DNA of 64,000 bases from Actinacidiphila acididurans. Lineage in GTDB: Bacteria > Actinomycetota > Actinomycetes > Streptomycetales > Streptomycetaceae. The notes below the pieces were generated by a model. It had not been told where the DNA came from, made no database searches, and was given only the letters and a program-made list of their open reading frames with translations. Position 1 is the stretch's first letter; every line of letters begins with the position of its first letter. This document shows, in pieces, positions 33,766 through 44,000 of this stretch. The position numbers and the translations under genes are program-made. The stretch lies in the NCBI RefSeq assembly GCF_016918855.1, contig NZ_JADKYB010000013.1, positions 247,429 through 311,428 of the forward strand, written 5' to 3'.

Positions 33766-36141
33766 TCACGGGTAGTTGACGACGTTGCTGGGCGTGGTGT
33801 TGGACGCGGTGACCGCCCCGGTGTCGTTGATGACGTGGGTGATGGTGCCCACCCCGCCGAGCGAGACCGTCAGCGCGTCGTGGAACTTCACGCCGGCGTT
33901 GTTCGGTACCTCGAAGGCGTGGTAGCTGTTCACCGCCGGGTTGACGTTGAAGTAGCAGTAACTGCCCAGACCCCATGCCTCGTGGCTGGTCACGTTCGCG
34001 CCGACCTTGTAGGCGGCGTAACCGTTGACGTTCGCCGAGCTCATCCACGCGGCCTGGTTCGGCGGGTCGTAGGGCATCTCGTTCTGGAAGAAGATGGTCT
34101 TGCCGCCCTGGCCGTTCCACACCACCTCGTACTTCTGGTAGTGCTCGACGAACAGGCCGGTGGCCTGGACGTTGTTGCCGTTGACCAGCAGGCCGGTGTC
34201 GGCGGTGTTGGTGGTCCAGCCGACGGTGCCCGCGTTGCCGTGGTCGGCGCGCCAGGCCCAGATGTGGTCGATGAGCGTGTTGTTGCTGTTGACCACCAGG
34301 CTGGTGGTGGCCTTGCCGGCCCGCTCACCGCCGATCCGGAAGAACACGTCCTGGATCGAGGTGGGGTTGGCGGAGTGGTCCGCCGAGGCACCGGACTGGC
34401 CGATCGTCAGCAGCGCCGCCGAGTTGGTGGTGCCGGCGTCGAACAGCAGGCCCTTCAGCCGCACCCCGTCCACGTCGGCCACCTGCATCGCGTTGACGCC
34501 GTTGTCCGGGACGAAGGTCGGGTAACCGATGCCCAGGACGACGGTGTTGGCCTTGGTGATGTTCAGGGTCTGGCTGAGGTGGTACACGCCCGGGGTGACG
34601 AACAGGTTGCAGCCCTGGGACAGCGCGTTGTTGATGGTCGCGGCGGTGTCACCGGCCTTGACCACGTAGAACTGGCTCATCGGCAGCGAGCTGCCCGGGG
34701 TGCTGCCGTTGGCCCAGCTCGGCCCGGAGGCGTTGGTGCGCAGGGACGGCAGGAAGACCCGGTACTTGCCGGTGTTGTCCAGGTACAGGTACGGCACGTC
34801 GCGGGAGACCGGGGTGGTGCCGAGGGTGGTCTCGGGCGGGTTGGGGAAGGTGTTCGCCGGGGCGCCGTTGACGCCGGAGAAGACCATGTTCCACACGCCG
34901 CCGGCCCAGCTCCCGAGGTTGCTGTCCCGGGTGTACCACTGCTGCTGGGAGACCGAGGCGGCCTGGCCGCTGACCTTGGTGTCGGCGATGTAGCCGCCAC
35001 TGGCGTAGCCGTAGCTGGCCGGGTAGAGGGCGAGCCCGCCGTGGACGTCGATCCGGCGGAAGGGCGCGGCCTGCGCCACGGCCCACCGGTCGGTGCCGCT
35101 GGACGGGTTGATCGCCAGGTTCTCCGCGGACCGCCAGAAGTTCTGGGTGGCGTTGCCCGCGTCGGAGGCGTTGAAGGCGTCCACCGTGACGTCACCGTTG
35201 ATGGTCACGTCGTCCGGGTTCTGGCCCAGACCCGCCACCGAGGTGTAGAAGCCGACGTTGTCCTCGACGTTGTACGTGCCCGGCTTGTACAGGTCGGCCA
35301 CCCGGTTCTCGCTGAACTGGGCGGTGTTGGTGTCCTTCATCTGGTTGAACTGGGCGTCGAGCTGCGACTGGATGGCCGCGTTGCCCATGGACGGGTCGAA
35401 GACGTGCACGTTCGGCCCGAAGTCCGGCGTGTCCGACTGGGTCGGGCAGACGCCGCCCGTGCTGGTGCTGATGGTGAAACTGGCGGTGGCCACGGCCGAG
35501 TCGGTGAGGCCGGAGGCGACCGCGTACGCCTTGACGGTGGTGGTCGCCGAGATGGTGAGCGCCCCGGTGTAGGTGGGCGAACTCGCCGTCGGCGTCGAGC
35601 CGTCGAGGGTGTAGTGGATGGTCGCGCCGGAGGTGGCGTCGGCTATGGTCACGCTCTGCGCGGTGGTGAAGGTGCCGCCCGCGGGGCTGAAGGTCGGCGT
35701 GGCCACCGAGCCCGGCGGGGGCGGGGTGGTGGTGCCACCGCCGCCCTGGGTGAAGGTGAACCACGGGGTGTCGTACTGCGGCCCGTTCTTGGTGTACGTG
35801 AACGAGTACGACAGCACCTGCCCGCTGGTCAGGTTCTGCACCGTGTACGTCCAGGCGGCGCCGGAGGCGGTCATCTGGACGTTCTGCTGGTTGGTGCCGT
35901 TGATCTGGTAGTGGATGATCACGTACGAGGACGTGGTCGTCGGGGTGAACGTCACCGTCGCCGCGCTGGTGCCGGACGAGGCGACGCTCTGGGTGTAGTC
36001 GGAGGAGTCGGCGGAAGCGGAGAACGTGCCCGTCAGGCCGACCAGGGCGGCCAGCGCCATGGCCAGCGCGGCGAGTACGGCCAGGCCGCGCCGCGACCGG
36101 CGCTGCCCGGGACCCGCGCCCCGGGAGAGGTCTCTGATCAT
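33766..36141 (-). CDS. Secreted CBM56 plus beta-helix glycosidase-like protein
   Basis: A 791-residue exported protein. Signal peptide 1-44 (double-Arg n-region, hydrophobic core, SASA). Residues about 45-135 match the beta-1,3-glucan-binding module CBM56 (VIIHYQINGTNQQNVQM, then DTPWFTFTQ). After a Gly/Thr/Pro linker, about 150-225 is a chitobiase-C-terminal-like module (TIHYTLDGSTPTASSPTY). The remainder is a right-handed parallel beta-helix resembling GH55/GH87-type proteins, with LIDHIWAWRADHGN and LFVEHYQKYEVVWNG. Databases often mislabel this type adenylyl cyclase; nothing here supports that. Catalytic residues cannot be assigned. ATG 36141 follows AAAGGA. Confidence 0.8.
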   Translation of the reverse strand: MIRDLSRGAGPGQRRSRRGLAVLAALAMALAALVGLTGTFSASADSSDYTQSVASSGTSAATVTFTPTTTSSYVIIHYQINGTNQQNVQMTASGAAWTYTVQNLTSGQVLSYSFTYTKNGPQYDTPWFTFTQGGGGTTTPPPPGSVATPTFSPAGGTFTTAQSVTIADATSGATIHYTLDGSTPTASSPTYTGALTISATTTVKAYAVASGLTDSAVATASFTISTSTGGVCPTQSDTPDFGPNVHVFDPSMGNAAIQSQLDAQFNQMKDTNTAQFSENRVADLYKPGTYNVEDNVGFYTSVAGLGQNPDDVTINGDVTVDAFNASDAGNATQNFWRSAENLAINPSSGTDRWAVAQAAPFRRIDVHGGLALYPASYGYASGGYIADTKVSGQAASVSQQQWYTRDSNLGSWAGGVWNMVFSGVNGAPANTFPNPPETTLGTTPVSRDVPYLYLDNTGKYRVFLPSLRTNASGPSWANGSTPGSSLPMSQFYVVKAGDTAATINNALSQGCNLFVTPGVYHLSQTLNITKANTVVLGIGYPTFVPDNGVNAMQVADVDGVRLKGLLFDAGTTNSAALLTIGQSGASADHSANPTSIQDVFFRIGGERAGKATTSLVVNSNNTLIDHIWAWRADHGNAGTVGWTTNTADTGLLVNGNNVQATGLFVEHYQKYEVVWNGQGGKTIFFQNEMPYDPPNQAAWMSSANVNGYAAYKVGANVTSHEAWGLGSYCYFNVNPAVNSYHAFEVPNNAGVKFHDALTVSLGGVGTITHVINDTGAVTASNTTPSNVVNYP

Positions 36142-36473
36142 GTGGGGGGTCCTTTCACCCGGCTTCGTGAAGTGAACGCCGGGCTCGCGCGGATGTGGGG
36201 GTGGACGCGCTCGGTGCTGCTCTGGGCAACTGTGGGTGGACCGGGGCATACGGCAACCGTCAGGGTGTCAACCCCTTGGATTCAGCTTGCTGAAAACGCT
36301 CTCACTCTGCGGATCAAGGGGCTCCCCGGTCCGTATGGCAGTCTCAAGTGGGCCCGGCGACACGTCAAGAAGCTGTGCCGGATTCATCCTGTGAACACAA
36401 TTGCCCCGCCGCAGGGCGTACGTTGTCACCTCACGCGGGCCGCTCGGGCCACGGGACCGGTGCCGGGAAGGGG
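36142..36473. other. Promoter region of the CBM56 gene
   Basis: 332 bases with no gene, holding the LacI-type operator at 36291-36304. The surrounding 36260-36320 is comparatively AT-rich, which suits a promoter. Confidence 0.5.
36291..36304. promoter_or_regulatory. Candidate LacI-family operator
   Basis: TGAAAACGCTCTCA fits the symmetric pattern TGARARCGYTYTCA with a central CG, as in streptomycete LacI-type repressor sites (for example CebR). It lies 150 bases upstream of the CBM56 glycosidase gene, suggesting induction by an oligosaccharide. Confidence 0.6.
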
Positions 36474-37676
36474 TCAGCGGCGGGCGCAGCCCAGCGGCAC
36501 CGTGCGGAAGTCGATGCGCTGGTACGGGCCGGTGGTGCCGGTCTCGTAGAGCACTCCGACGCCGGCCCGCGGGACCGGCACGAGGTCGGAATAAGCCGCC
36601 GCAGTGGTGGGTGACGTGAGTTCGGCCAGAGGCTGCCAGGTACGGCCGCCGTCCGTGCTGCGGCGCACCGTCATGTGGCGGCGCAGCGAGGGGTCGTCGG
36701 GCCCGGAATAGAGGAGCGGCGCGCAGGGCGATCCGGCCGGGCCCGGCATCTGGAGCACCGAGCCCTCCACGACCGGGGTGACCAGGTTTGGCAGCGAGCG
36801 GTAGGGCGCGGTGTAACTGCGGCCGCCGTCCGTGGAGTACGTGAACAGGCGGTTGCCCGGGTCGCTGCCGCGCTCGTCGCGGCTGGACAAGTAGAGCCTG
36901 CCGTCGGGCAGTTGGGCCGCGCTGGTCTCGGCGGGCGCGACCCGGCCGTCGGTGTGCTCGTCGTTCGCCCCGATCCGCCAGGTCCGCCCGTCGTCGTCGC
37001 TGAGCAGCAGGTGGGCGCCGGAGACCCCGCCGGGCCCGGTGTGGGCGACGGCCACCACCAGCCGGCCGGCCGCCGGGCCGCGGTCCAGCCGCAGCGCGTG
37101 GCCGGGCCCCGTGCCGTACCAGCGCCAGTCGGGGTGCTTCACCGCGGGCGTGATCTCCCGGCGCGGCGTCCAGGTGGCTCCCGCGTCGTCGCTGGTCTGC
37201 ACGAACACCCGGCGTCCGTCCTCGGGCGCGATCTGTCCGGCCTGGATCTTCGCCTGCGTGGCGTCGGCGCCCTGCCGGTTGGTGAGCAGTACCAGGCGGC
37301 CCGAACGGGTCACCACCGGTGCGGGGTTGCCGATCGTGGCCGGGCTGTCGGCGCCGACCACCGTCTGCCGCGACCAGGTGCAGCCGCCGTCGAAGGAGCG
37401 CCGTTCGACCACCGCGATGTCACCGTCGTCCGAGGCGGAGTGCCGCCGCGCCTCCGCGAAGGCCACCAGGGTGCCACGCACCGCGACCACCGCGGGGATC
37501 CGGTAGGTGTGGTAACGGTCGGCTCCGGCGGTCCACACGGTGGCCGAGCACGCGCCCCGGGTCCCGGCACTGGCGCCGGCCACGCCGGGCGCCTGCACCT
37601 GGACGGCCACGGCCACCAGCCCGGCACCGCACACCGCGGCCACCCGGCGCATTCCCCGAAAACGACGGAAGGACAT
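36474..37676 (-). CDS. Secreted exo-alpha-sialidase (BNR-repeat, GH33-like)
   Basis: A 400-residue six-bladed-propeller sialidase. An N-terminal signal segment (about 1-40) ends near GVAGASA. The arginine motif is YRIP in DRYHTYRIPAVV, and at least four Asp-boxes are readable: SFDGGCTW, SDDAGATW, SDDDGRTW and STDGGRTW. It releases terminal sialic acids from glycoconjugates outside the cell. ATG 37676 is taken to give the signal peptide; the ribosome-binding site is weak and the frame extends upstream. It neighbours other exported glycosidases on the same strand. Confidence 0.9.
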   Translation of the reverse strand: MSFRRFRGMRRVAAVCGAGLVAVAVQVQAPGVAGASAGTRGACSATVWTAGADRYHTYRIPAVVAVRGTLVAFAEARRHSASDDGDIAVVERRSFDGGCTWSRQTVVGADSPATIGNPAPVVTRSGRLVLLTNRQGADATQAKIQAGQIAPEDGRRVFVQTSDDAGATWTPRREITPAVKHPDWRWYGTGPGHALRLDRGPAAGRLVVAVAHTGPGGVSGAHLLLSDDDGRTWRIGANDEHTDGRVAPAETSAAQLPDGRLYLSSRDERGSDPGNRLFTYSTDGGRSYTAPYRSLPNLVTPVVEGSVLQMPGPAGSPCAPLLYSGPDDPSLRRHMTVRRSTDGGRTWQPLAELTSPTTAAAYSDLVPVPRAGVGVLYETGTTGPYQRIDFRTVPLGCARR

Positions 37677-37820
37677 GCCCCAGGATGGCCCCCGTCGGGC
37701 CCCGCCCGCCTCCCGGAGCACCACCGAACCACCCGTTCGGCCGTACGGCGGCGGCACCCGGATCGGCACGGGCGGCCGGCAACGGTCAGGCGCTGCGACC
37801 GGCCCGGGGCCGGTGCGTGC

Positions 37821-38021
37821 TCAGCCTGCTTCTTCCTGCCGCGGCTCGCCCGGCGGGGGCACCGGGACGCCGAGGTCGCGGGCGTGCCGCAGGGAGTCCT
37901 CGAGCTCGTCCAGGGCCGCGCGGAGCGCCGCCGAGCCCGGGGCGGCCATTGCCGCCGCCACTGCCTCCCGCGCGGCCACCACACGGGAGATCACCTGCTC
38001 GTGCTCCGTGAAATCCGCCAC
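37821..38021 (-). CDS. Small hypothetical protein
   Basis: A 66-residue protein, GTG at 38021 with GGAGAGGG upstream. It is predicted to be two helices (HEQVISRVVAAREAVAAAM and LRAALDELEDSLRHARDLG) ending in a Pro/Glu-rich tail. No family recognised. It is divergent from the ArsR gene. The coding call rests on codon bias and the ribosome-binding site; moderate certainty. Confidence 0.5.
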   Translation of the reverse strand: MADFTEHEQVISRVVAAREAVAAAMAAPGSAALRAALDELEDSLRHARDLGVPVPPPGEPRQEEAG

Positions 38022-38236
38022 GACCAGCCCTCTCCGGCGCCCAGATCGCCAGCATGACACTGATTGAAATAATCTTCAATTCGAGAAATAGTGATCATCT
38101 GCCCACGGCACGTCCCGGGGGCACGCCTCCGGGGCAGGTGCGCGGTCAAAGCGCCGACCGGCAGCGCGTAACCTTGAAGAGTTGTGCACATCCACATGAA
38201 TGCGAACGATGCCGAGGAGGAGCGGGTGGGGCCGCG

Positions 38237-38593
38237 GTGAAGAGCACATCTGTTCCGCTCTACCAGGCGAAGGCGGAATTCTTCCGCATGCTCGGCCATC
38301 CGGTACGGATCCGGGTGCTGGAGCTGCTGCAGACCGGCCCGATGGCGGTCCGCGACCTGCTGGCCGAGATCGAGATCGAGGCGTCGAGCCTGTCGCAGCA
38401 ACTGGCGGTGCTGCGCCGCTCCGGCATCGTGACCGCGACCCGGGAGGGCACGACCGTCGTGTACGCGCTGGCCGGCGGGGACGTGGCGGACCTGATGCGG
38501 GCCGCGCGCCGGATCCTGACCGAGATGCTGGCCGGCCGCCAGGACCTGCTCAACGAGCTGGCGGACGACGCGGTCCCGGACGCGGCCCCGTGA
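38237..38593 (+). CDS. ArsR-family winged-helix regulator
   Basis: A 118-residue ArsR/SmtB-type repressor: helix-turn-helix in MAVRDLLAEIEIEASSLSQQ followed by the wing TATREGTTVVYALA. The CVC metal-binding signature of ArsR/SmtB is missing (AVRDLL in its place), so sensing of metals through that site is unlikely. GTG 38237 is the first in-frame start before the conserved region. It is 61 bases upstream of the small membrane protein gene, a likely partner in the transcript. Confidence 0.9.
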   Translation: MKSTSVPLYQAKAEFFRMLGHPVRIRVLELLQTGPMAVRDLLAEIEIEASSLSQQLAVLRRSGIVTATREGTTVVYALAGGDVADLMRAARRILTEMLAGRQDLLNELADDAVPDAAP

Positions 38594-38654
38594 ACGGCCC
38601 TTCGTACGCCCCCTGTTGCCGCGACACTTCCCACCACGACCGCGGAGGCCGGCG

Positions 38655-38816
38655 ATGAGCGATCAGGACGAGCCGCCCCGCGAGGCCCCCGGCGGCTCCG
38701 AGCGCTGGAAGGAAAAGGCCGTGCGGATGCGGGTGATCTTCTACATCGCCGGCACGCACGTCCTGGCCGCCGTCCTCATCCTGTTCTTCTGGATCGGCTC
38801 GCACACCCACAAGTGA
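38655..38816 (+). CDS. Small single-span membrane protein, DUF6126-like
   Basis: A 53-residue protein with a hydrophilic N-terminus (MSDQDEPPREAPGG), a basic segment WKEKAVRMR, one membrane helix (VIFYIAGTHVLAAVLILFF) and a short HTHK tail. It resembles tiny streptomycete proteins that I recall as DUF6126. ATG 38655 has GGAGG 7 bases upstream. Function unknown; it probably shares a transcript with the ArsR gene. Confidence 0.75.
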   Translation: MSDQDEPPREAPGGSERWKEKAVRMRVIFYIAGTHVLAAVLILFFWIGSHTHK

Positions 38817-38942
38817 TCCCGCCCGGCCGTGGGACCGTCGCTCCCCGAGGCTGTCCCTGCCGCTCCCAGGAAGAACTCAGCACTGCCTGCCTCGGGCCGC
38901 CGGCCCGAGGCTGGAACCGTCCGCGATCGAGAAAGGATCATC

Positions 38943-39896
38943 ATGAGGACGGTTGAGCTGGCAGGACTGACGGCGTCGGCCGAGGGGCTGGGCTGCATGG
39001 GCATGAGCTCGGTGTACGGCGCGGCCGACTGGGACGGCTCGGTGGCGACGATCCGGCGGGCGCTGGATCTGGACGTGACACTGATCGACACCGCCGACGC
39101 GTACGGCGCCGGGCACAACGAGGTGCTGGTCGGCCGGGCCGTGGCGGGCCGCCGCGACGAGGCGCTGATCGCCACCAAGGCGGGCATGGACTTCAGCACG
39201 GGCCGCGGCAAGGTGGTGCTGCGCGGCACCCCGGACTACCTCAAGCGGGCCTGCGACGCCTCGCTGCTGCGGCTGGGCGTGGACGTCATCGACCTGTACT
39301 ACCTGCACCGGGTCGCCCCCGACGTCCCGCTGGAGGAGTCGGTGGGGGCGCTGGCCGAGCTGGTCGAGGAGGGCAAGGTGCGCCGCATCGGGCTGTCCGA
39401 GGTGACCGGCGACCAGTTGCGCGCCGCCCACCGGGTGCATCCGGTCGCGGCGGTGCAGAGCGAGTACTCGCTGTGGACCCGGGACCCCGAGACCGGCGTG
39501 GCGGCCGCCGCCCGCGAGCTGGGCGTGGCCCTGGTCGCGTACTCGCCGCTCGGCCGCGGCTTCCTCACCGGCACCGTCGACGTGACCGGTCTGGCCGCCG
39601 ACGACGGCCGGCGCAGGCTGCCGCGCTTCAGCGAGGAGGCCGCGCGCGGCAATGCGGCGATCACCGAGGCCGTCGCCGAAGTGGCGCGCGCCAAGGGGGT
39701 CACCGCCGGCCAGGTCGCGCTGGCCTGGGTCGCCGCGCAGAGCGACCGGCTCGGCATCCCCGTGGTCCCGATCCCGGGCACCAAGCGGGTGCGCTGGCTG
39801 GAGGAGAACGCCGCGGCCCTCGACGTGCCGCTCACCGAGGCCGACCTGGACCGGCTCGACGGCCTGGCGGCCGGGGTGGTGGGCGGCCGGTACTGA
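38943..39896 (+). CDS. Aldo/keto reductase
   Basis: A 317-residue AKR of the YajO/Tas-like group. The catalytic tetrad is readable: Asp in DTADAYG, the Tyr of the same motif, Lys in ALIATKAG and His in LYYLHRVAP. The NADPH-binding C-terminus holds PIPGTKRVRWLEENAAA. It reduces aldehydes or ketones in the cytoplasm; the substrate is unknown. ATG 38943 follows AAAGGA. The XRE regulator gene starts about 220 bases downstream on the same strand. Confidence 0.93.
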   Translation: MRTVELAGLTASAEGLGCMGMSSVYGAADWDGSVATIRRALDLDVTLIDTADAYGAGHNEVLVGRAVAGRRDEALIATKAGMDFSTGRGKVVLRGTPDYLKRACDASLLRLGVDVIDLYYLHRVAPDVPLEESVGALAELVEEGKVRRIGLSEVTGDQLRAAHRVHPVAAVQSEYSLWTRDPETGVAAAARELGVALVAYSPLGRGFLTGTVDVTGLAADDGRRRLPRFSEEAARGNAAITEAVAEVARAKGVTAGQVALAWVAAQSDRLGIPVVPIPGTKRVRWLEENAAALDVPLTEADLDRLDGLAAGVVGGRY

Positions 39897-40114
39897 GGGT
39901 CAGTGCGTACGCGTACGGGTCCGGAGGTGGCCCGGGCCCTGACCCGCCCGGGTCCGGGAGTGGCTCTGGCTCGGGTGCGGGTCCAGGGGTGGCCCTACCC
40001 GCATCCGGGTCCGGAGGTGCCCCTGACTGACCCGCGACCGGGCCCGATGGTGCGGCCCTGCCTGGGGGTGACAGGGCCACCCGCGCGGGCGCCCGATCTG
40101 CCTACGGTGGAGGC

Positions 40115-40969
40115 ATGGAGACCTCGAACACGCTGGGTGAGTACCTTCGGGCCCGCCGTGAGCGGATCCGGCCGGAGGAGGTGGGGTTGCGGGTGTCCGG
40201 GCAGCGGCGCACGCCGGGCCTGCGCCGCGAGGAGGTCGCGATGCTGGCCGGCATCAGCACGGACTACTACCTGCGGCTGGAGCAGGGCCGCGACCGCAGC
40301 CCCTCCACGCAGGTCCTGGACGCGCTCGCCGACGTGCTGCGGTTGGACGCCGACCAGACCGCGTACCTGCACGCCCTCACCCGGCCGAAGTCCCGCCGCG
40401 CGGCCCGTCCGCGCGACCGGAAGGTCCCGCAGGGCACGCTGCTCCTGCTCGACGCCCTTCCGATGCCGGCCTTCGTCCAGGACCGCTACCTGACCGTGCT
40501 CGCGGCCAACGCCATGGCCGAGGCCCTCTCCCCCGCCCTGCGCCCGGGCGTGAACCGCCTGGTCGCCGCCTTCCTCGACCCGCGCGAGGCCGAGCTGTAC
40601 GCCGACTGGGAGCAGGTGACGGCCGCCGCGGTGGGCCAACTGCGCGCGAGCATGGCCGCCGACACCGACGACCCGCGGCTGGTCGCCCTGGTCGGTGAAC
40701 TCTCCGTCAAGAGCGAGCGGTTCCGGCAGATGTGGGCGCGCAAGGACATCGCTCGCGTCTCCGGCGGCCCGGCCCGGCTCCGTCACCCGCAGGTCGGCGA
40801 CCTCGAACTGCACCGCGAGAAGCTGCTGGTGGCCGGCGCCGACGGCCAGATGCTCGTCGTCTACCACGCCGCCCCGCACACCCCCTCCGCCGAGCGCCTG
40901 GCCCTGCTCGGCTCCCTGACCGCGCCCCCGGCACACTCCCCCGACCGCACCCGCCGCCCCTCCCTCTGA
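40115..40969 (+). CDS. XRE-family regulator with MmyB-like ligand-binding domain
   Basis: A 284-residue protein: N-terminal helix-turn-helix (RRTPGLRREEVAMLAGISTDYY in parts, residues 28-49) and a C-terminal MmyB-like domain (about 105-265) with TVLAANAMAEALSP and LHREKLLVAGADGQ, which in relatives binds fatty acids or other small ligands. Such regulators commonly control a neighbouring oxidoreductase; here the aldo/keto reductase upstream is the candidate. A TACGGT at 40103-40108 is placed for a leaderless transcript, though GGAGG also precedes the ATG closely. Confidence 0.92.
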   Translation: METSNTLGEYLRARRERIRPEEVGLRVSGQRRTPGLRREEVAMLAGISTDYYLRLEQGRDRSPSTQVLDALADVLRLDADQTAYLHALTRPKSRRAARPRDRKVPQGTLLLLDALPMPAFVQDRYLTVLAANAMAEALSPALRPGVNRLVAAFLDPREAELYADWEQVTAAAVGQLRASMAADTDDPRLVALVGELSVKSERFRQMWARKDIARVSGGPARLRHPQVGDLELHREKLLVAGADGQMLVVYHAAPHTPSAERLALLGSLTAPPAHSPDRTRRPSL

Positions 40970-41000
40970 CGGCGCTGCGACGGCCCGGCGCGCGGCAGGA

Positions 41001-41026
41001 TGGGCCGGCCCCGAAGGACCGGCCCA
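41001..41026. terminator. Hairpin terminator between convergent genes
   Basis: Stem TGGGCCGG (41001-41008) with CCGGCCCA (41019-41026), 10-base loop, between the XRE gene and the S53 peptidase gene. Confidence 0.6.
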
Positions 41027-41049
41027 CCCCGTTCAGTGCACTGCCGCCG

Positions 41050-44000
41050 CTACTTCCGCTTCAGCGTGAAGTTGCTGGTGGTCGTCGCGCCCTTCTGGAT
41101 CTTCACCGTGGTGGTGGTCGGCTGGTAGCCGTCCTTGGCCACGATGAGGGTGAGCGGGTTGTTGCGGGTGTCGAGCCACAGCGCGTACGTACCGTCCGAC
41201 CCGGTGGTCAGGGTGTACGAGGTGGCCCAGGTGTCGATCTGCACGGTGGCCCCGGCCAGCGGCGCGGTGCCGCCGGTGGCGGTGACCCCCAGCACGGTGC
41301 CGGTGATCTTGCCCCAGGTCTTGGGCGGGTTGACGTGCAGGGTGACCGGGATGCGCGGCACCGTGTACGGCGTGTCGGTGCCGACCGAGAGCTGCGCGCT
41401 GTAGTCACCCGGCTGGGTGACCTCGGGCACCGACGCGTCGAGCGTGACGGTGACCTGGGCGCTGGCGCCGGGCTGGACGGTGAGCTGGTTGGTGCTTTCA
41501 CCCAGCCAGGTCACGTCCGCCGAGCCCACCTGGTCGTAGCCGGCCAGGACCTCCGCCTTGGCGGTGGGGTGGCTCGGGGCGTCGCCGCCGCCGACCTTGT
41601 AGAAGCCCGGGGCGCCGCCGCCGCGGTAGGTCGGGGTGGACGGGTTGGGCAGCGCGCTCCAGGTGCCGGCCACCGGGTCGAACGCCTGGGCCCGGTTGGT
41701 GAGCGCGTTGTTGCTGACGCCGCCGGCCAGCAGGAGCAGGCCGTTGGCCGCGGTGTACGAGGTGCCCCACTGGGTGGCGGGCATGTCCGCGAGCTGGGAC
41801 CAGGTGTTCACGGACGGGTCGTACACGTAGGTGTGCGCGACGTCGGCGTTGCTCGAGTTCAGACCGCCGGCGCAGTAGATCAGCTCGTTGACGGCGCCGC
41901 ACGCCTCCCAGGAGATGGGCTCCGGGTAGGACGCGATCGCCGACCAGGTGTCGGTTGCGGCGTCGTAGACGGTGGCGTCGGTGGTACCGCAGGTGCTGGC
42001 GCCACAGCCGCCGATCATGTAGAGCTTGCCGTCCAGGACGGCGGTGCCGGAGCCGGCGTACGGCTTGGGCGCCGACGCGCCGGTGGTCCAGCTGTCGGAG
42101 CCCGGGTCGTAGATCTCCAGCTTCGGGTCGGGGCTGCCGCTCGGGCCCCAGCCGCCGGCGGCGTAGAACTTGCCGTCGATGAAGCCGTGGGCGGGGTCCT
42201 CGCGGGTGTCGGTGGCGCTGGCCAGCTTGCTCCAGGTGCCGGCGACCGGGTCGAGGGCGTACATGTCCTTGCTGTCGGCGGAGCCGGTGAACCCGAAGGC
42301 CGAGTACACCTTGCCGTCGTAGCTGCCCACCGCGTTGTCCATGATCGCGCTCGGGTAGTCCGGGGCGGGCGCCCAGGCGGCGTCGGACGGCCCGGCGGCC
42401 GGGGCGGTGGCGCCGGCGACCTGGTGGGCCTTGCTGGACAGTGCGGTGTAGTCGCCCTTGGCGGTGATCAGCGGGGCGCCCGCGGCCTGGATCTTGAAGC
42501 CGCCGGACTGCTCGCCCAGCTTGACCGTGGCGGGCGCGCCGCCGGTGTTCTTCACCGTCACGGTCTGGGTCTTGCTGCCGGCCCACGGCACGGTCGCGTC
42601 GACCGAGGCGGGGGTGACGGTGACCTGGCCGGCCGCGAGCGAGAAGTCGGCCTTGACCGCGCTGTCGGCCGCGACGTTCACGCTCTTGGTCTGCGTGGTG
42701 TAGTGGCCCTTGGCCGCCGCGAAGCCGTGGCTGCCGAAGTTGGTGTCGAACAGGGAGTAGTAGCCGTCGCCGAGGTTCGGGTCGTCGGGCGTGGCGACGG
42801 TGGTGGCGGTCTGCGTGGCGTCGGTGCCGTCGGTGACGGTCGCGCCGACCACGCCGCTGCCGGTGTTGGCGTCGGACACGGTACCGACGACCAAGGCGCC
42901 GGGAGTGGGTACGAGCTCACGGTCGCCGACGAAGACGTTGTCGACCGACCACCACCAGCCGAAGTGCGAGATGAAGTGGAACCGGAGCTGGACGGCGGGC
43001 TTGCCTGCGAAGCCGGAGAGCGGGACTTCGATCTTGGCGGGCCCGGCGACCGAGGTGGTGGTGGACCAGACCTTGGTCCACGTGGTGCCGCCGTCGGAGG
43101 TGGCGTCGACCTCGGCGCTCTGGCCGTTGTAGGCCTGGTACTGGGTGTTGAAGGCGACTTCGGGGTTGTTGTTGCCGGTGAAGTCGTAGGCGGGGCTGAT
43201 GAGCTGGGTGTCCTGGCTGGCCGCGCCGCCGAAGTGGTCGCTGTCGGCGATCGCGAAGCCGCCGGTGCCACCCGTGTGGTTGCCGCGGTTGCCTGGGTCG
43301 TCGAACTCCCAGCCGCCGGTGGTGCCGTCGGCGTTGACGACGCTCCAGCCGGCCGGCGGCGCGGTGGTGGCGTCGAACGGCTCGGTGGTGCCGGTGGTGT
43401 TGATCTGGTAGCCGGGGGCCGCGGTCGCCCACGGGTCGGCCGGCACCGGCAGGTTCACCGTCTGGTCGGCGGTGCCGACGGTGACCGTCTTGGTCACCGA
43501 CTGGTAGCCGGGGTTGCTGGCGGTGACGTGCAGCGTGTAGTCGTGGCCCTCGGGCAGCTTGACCGTGTAGGCGCCGCTGGCGGGGTCGGTCCACACGGTG
43601 CCGGGCGCGCCGTCCACGGTGATCTTGGCGTAGAGCGGCCAGCCGTGGCCGGAGCCGTCGGTGACCTTGCCGGCGACCGTGTGGCTGGGCACCGGGGTCA
43701 GGGCGAAGGACTTGGTGACGGTGGCGCCGTCGCCGACGTCCACGCCGGTGGCGGTGGCCGTGGTGTAGCCGAACGCCGCGACGCTGACGTCGTAGGTGCC
43801 GGCCGGCACCGGCAGGGTGTACGTGCCGGTGGCGTCGGTCTTCGCGGTGTCGGTGCCCGCGGTGACGGTGGCGCCCTGGACCGGCTTGCCGGTGGAGGCG
43901 TCGGTCACGGTGCCGGCGAGCACGCCGTGCGGGCCGGTGCGGAAGGCCTCGACGCCGTCGGGCGTACCGAGACCGGTCGGGCCGTCGTAGCCGGTGGTGC

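Noticed and set aside
33766..36141. Adenylyl cyclase annotation sometimes given to this protein type
   Set aside because: The protein is secreted, carries CBM56 and a beta-helix, and shows no cyclase motif.
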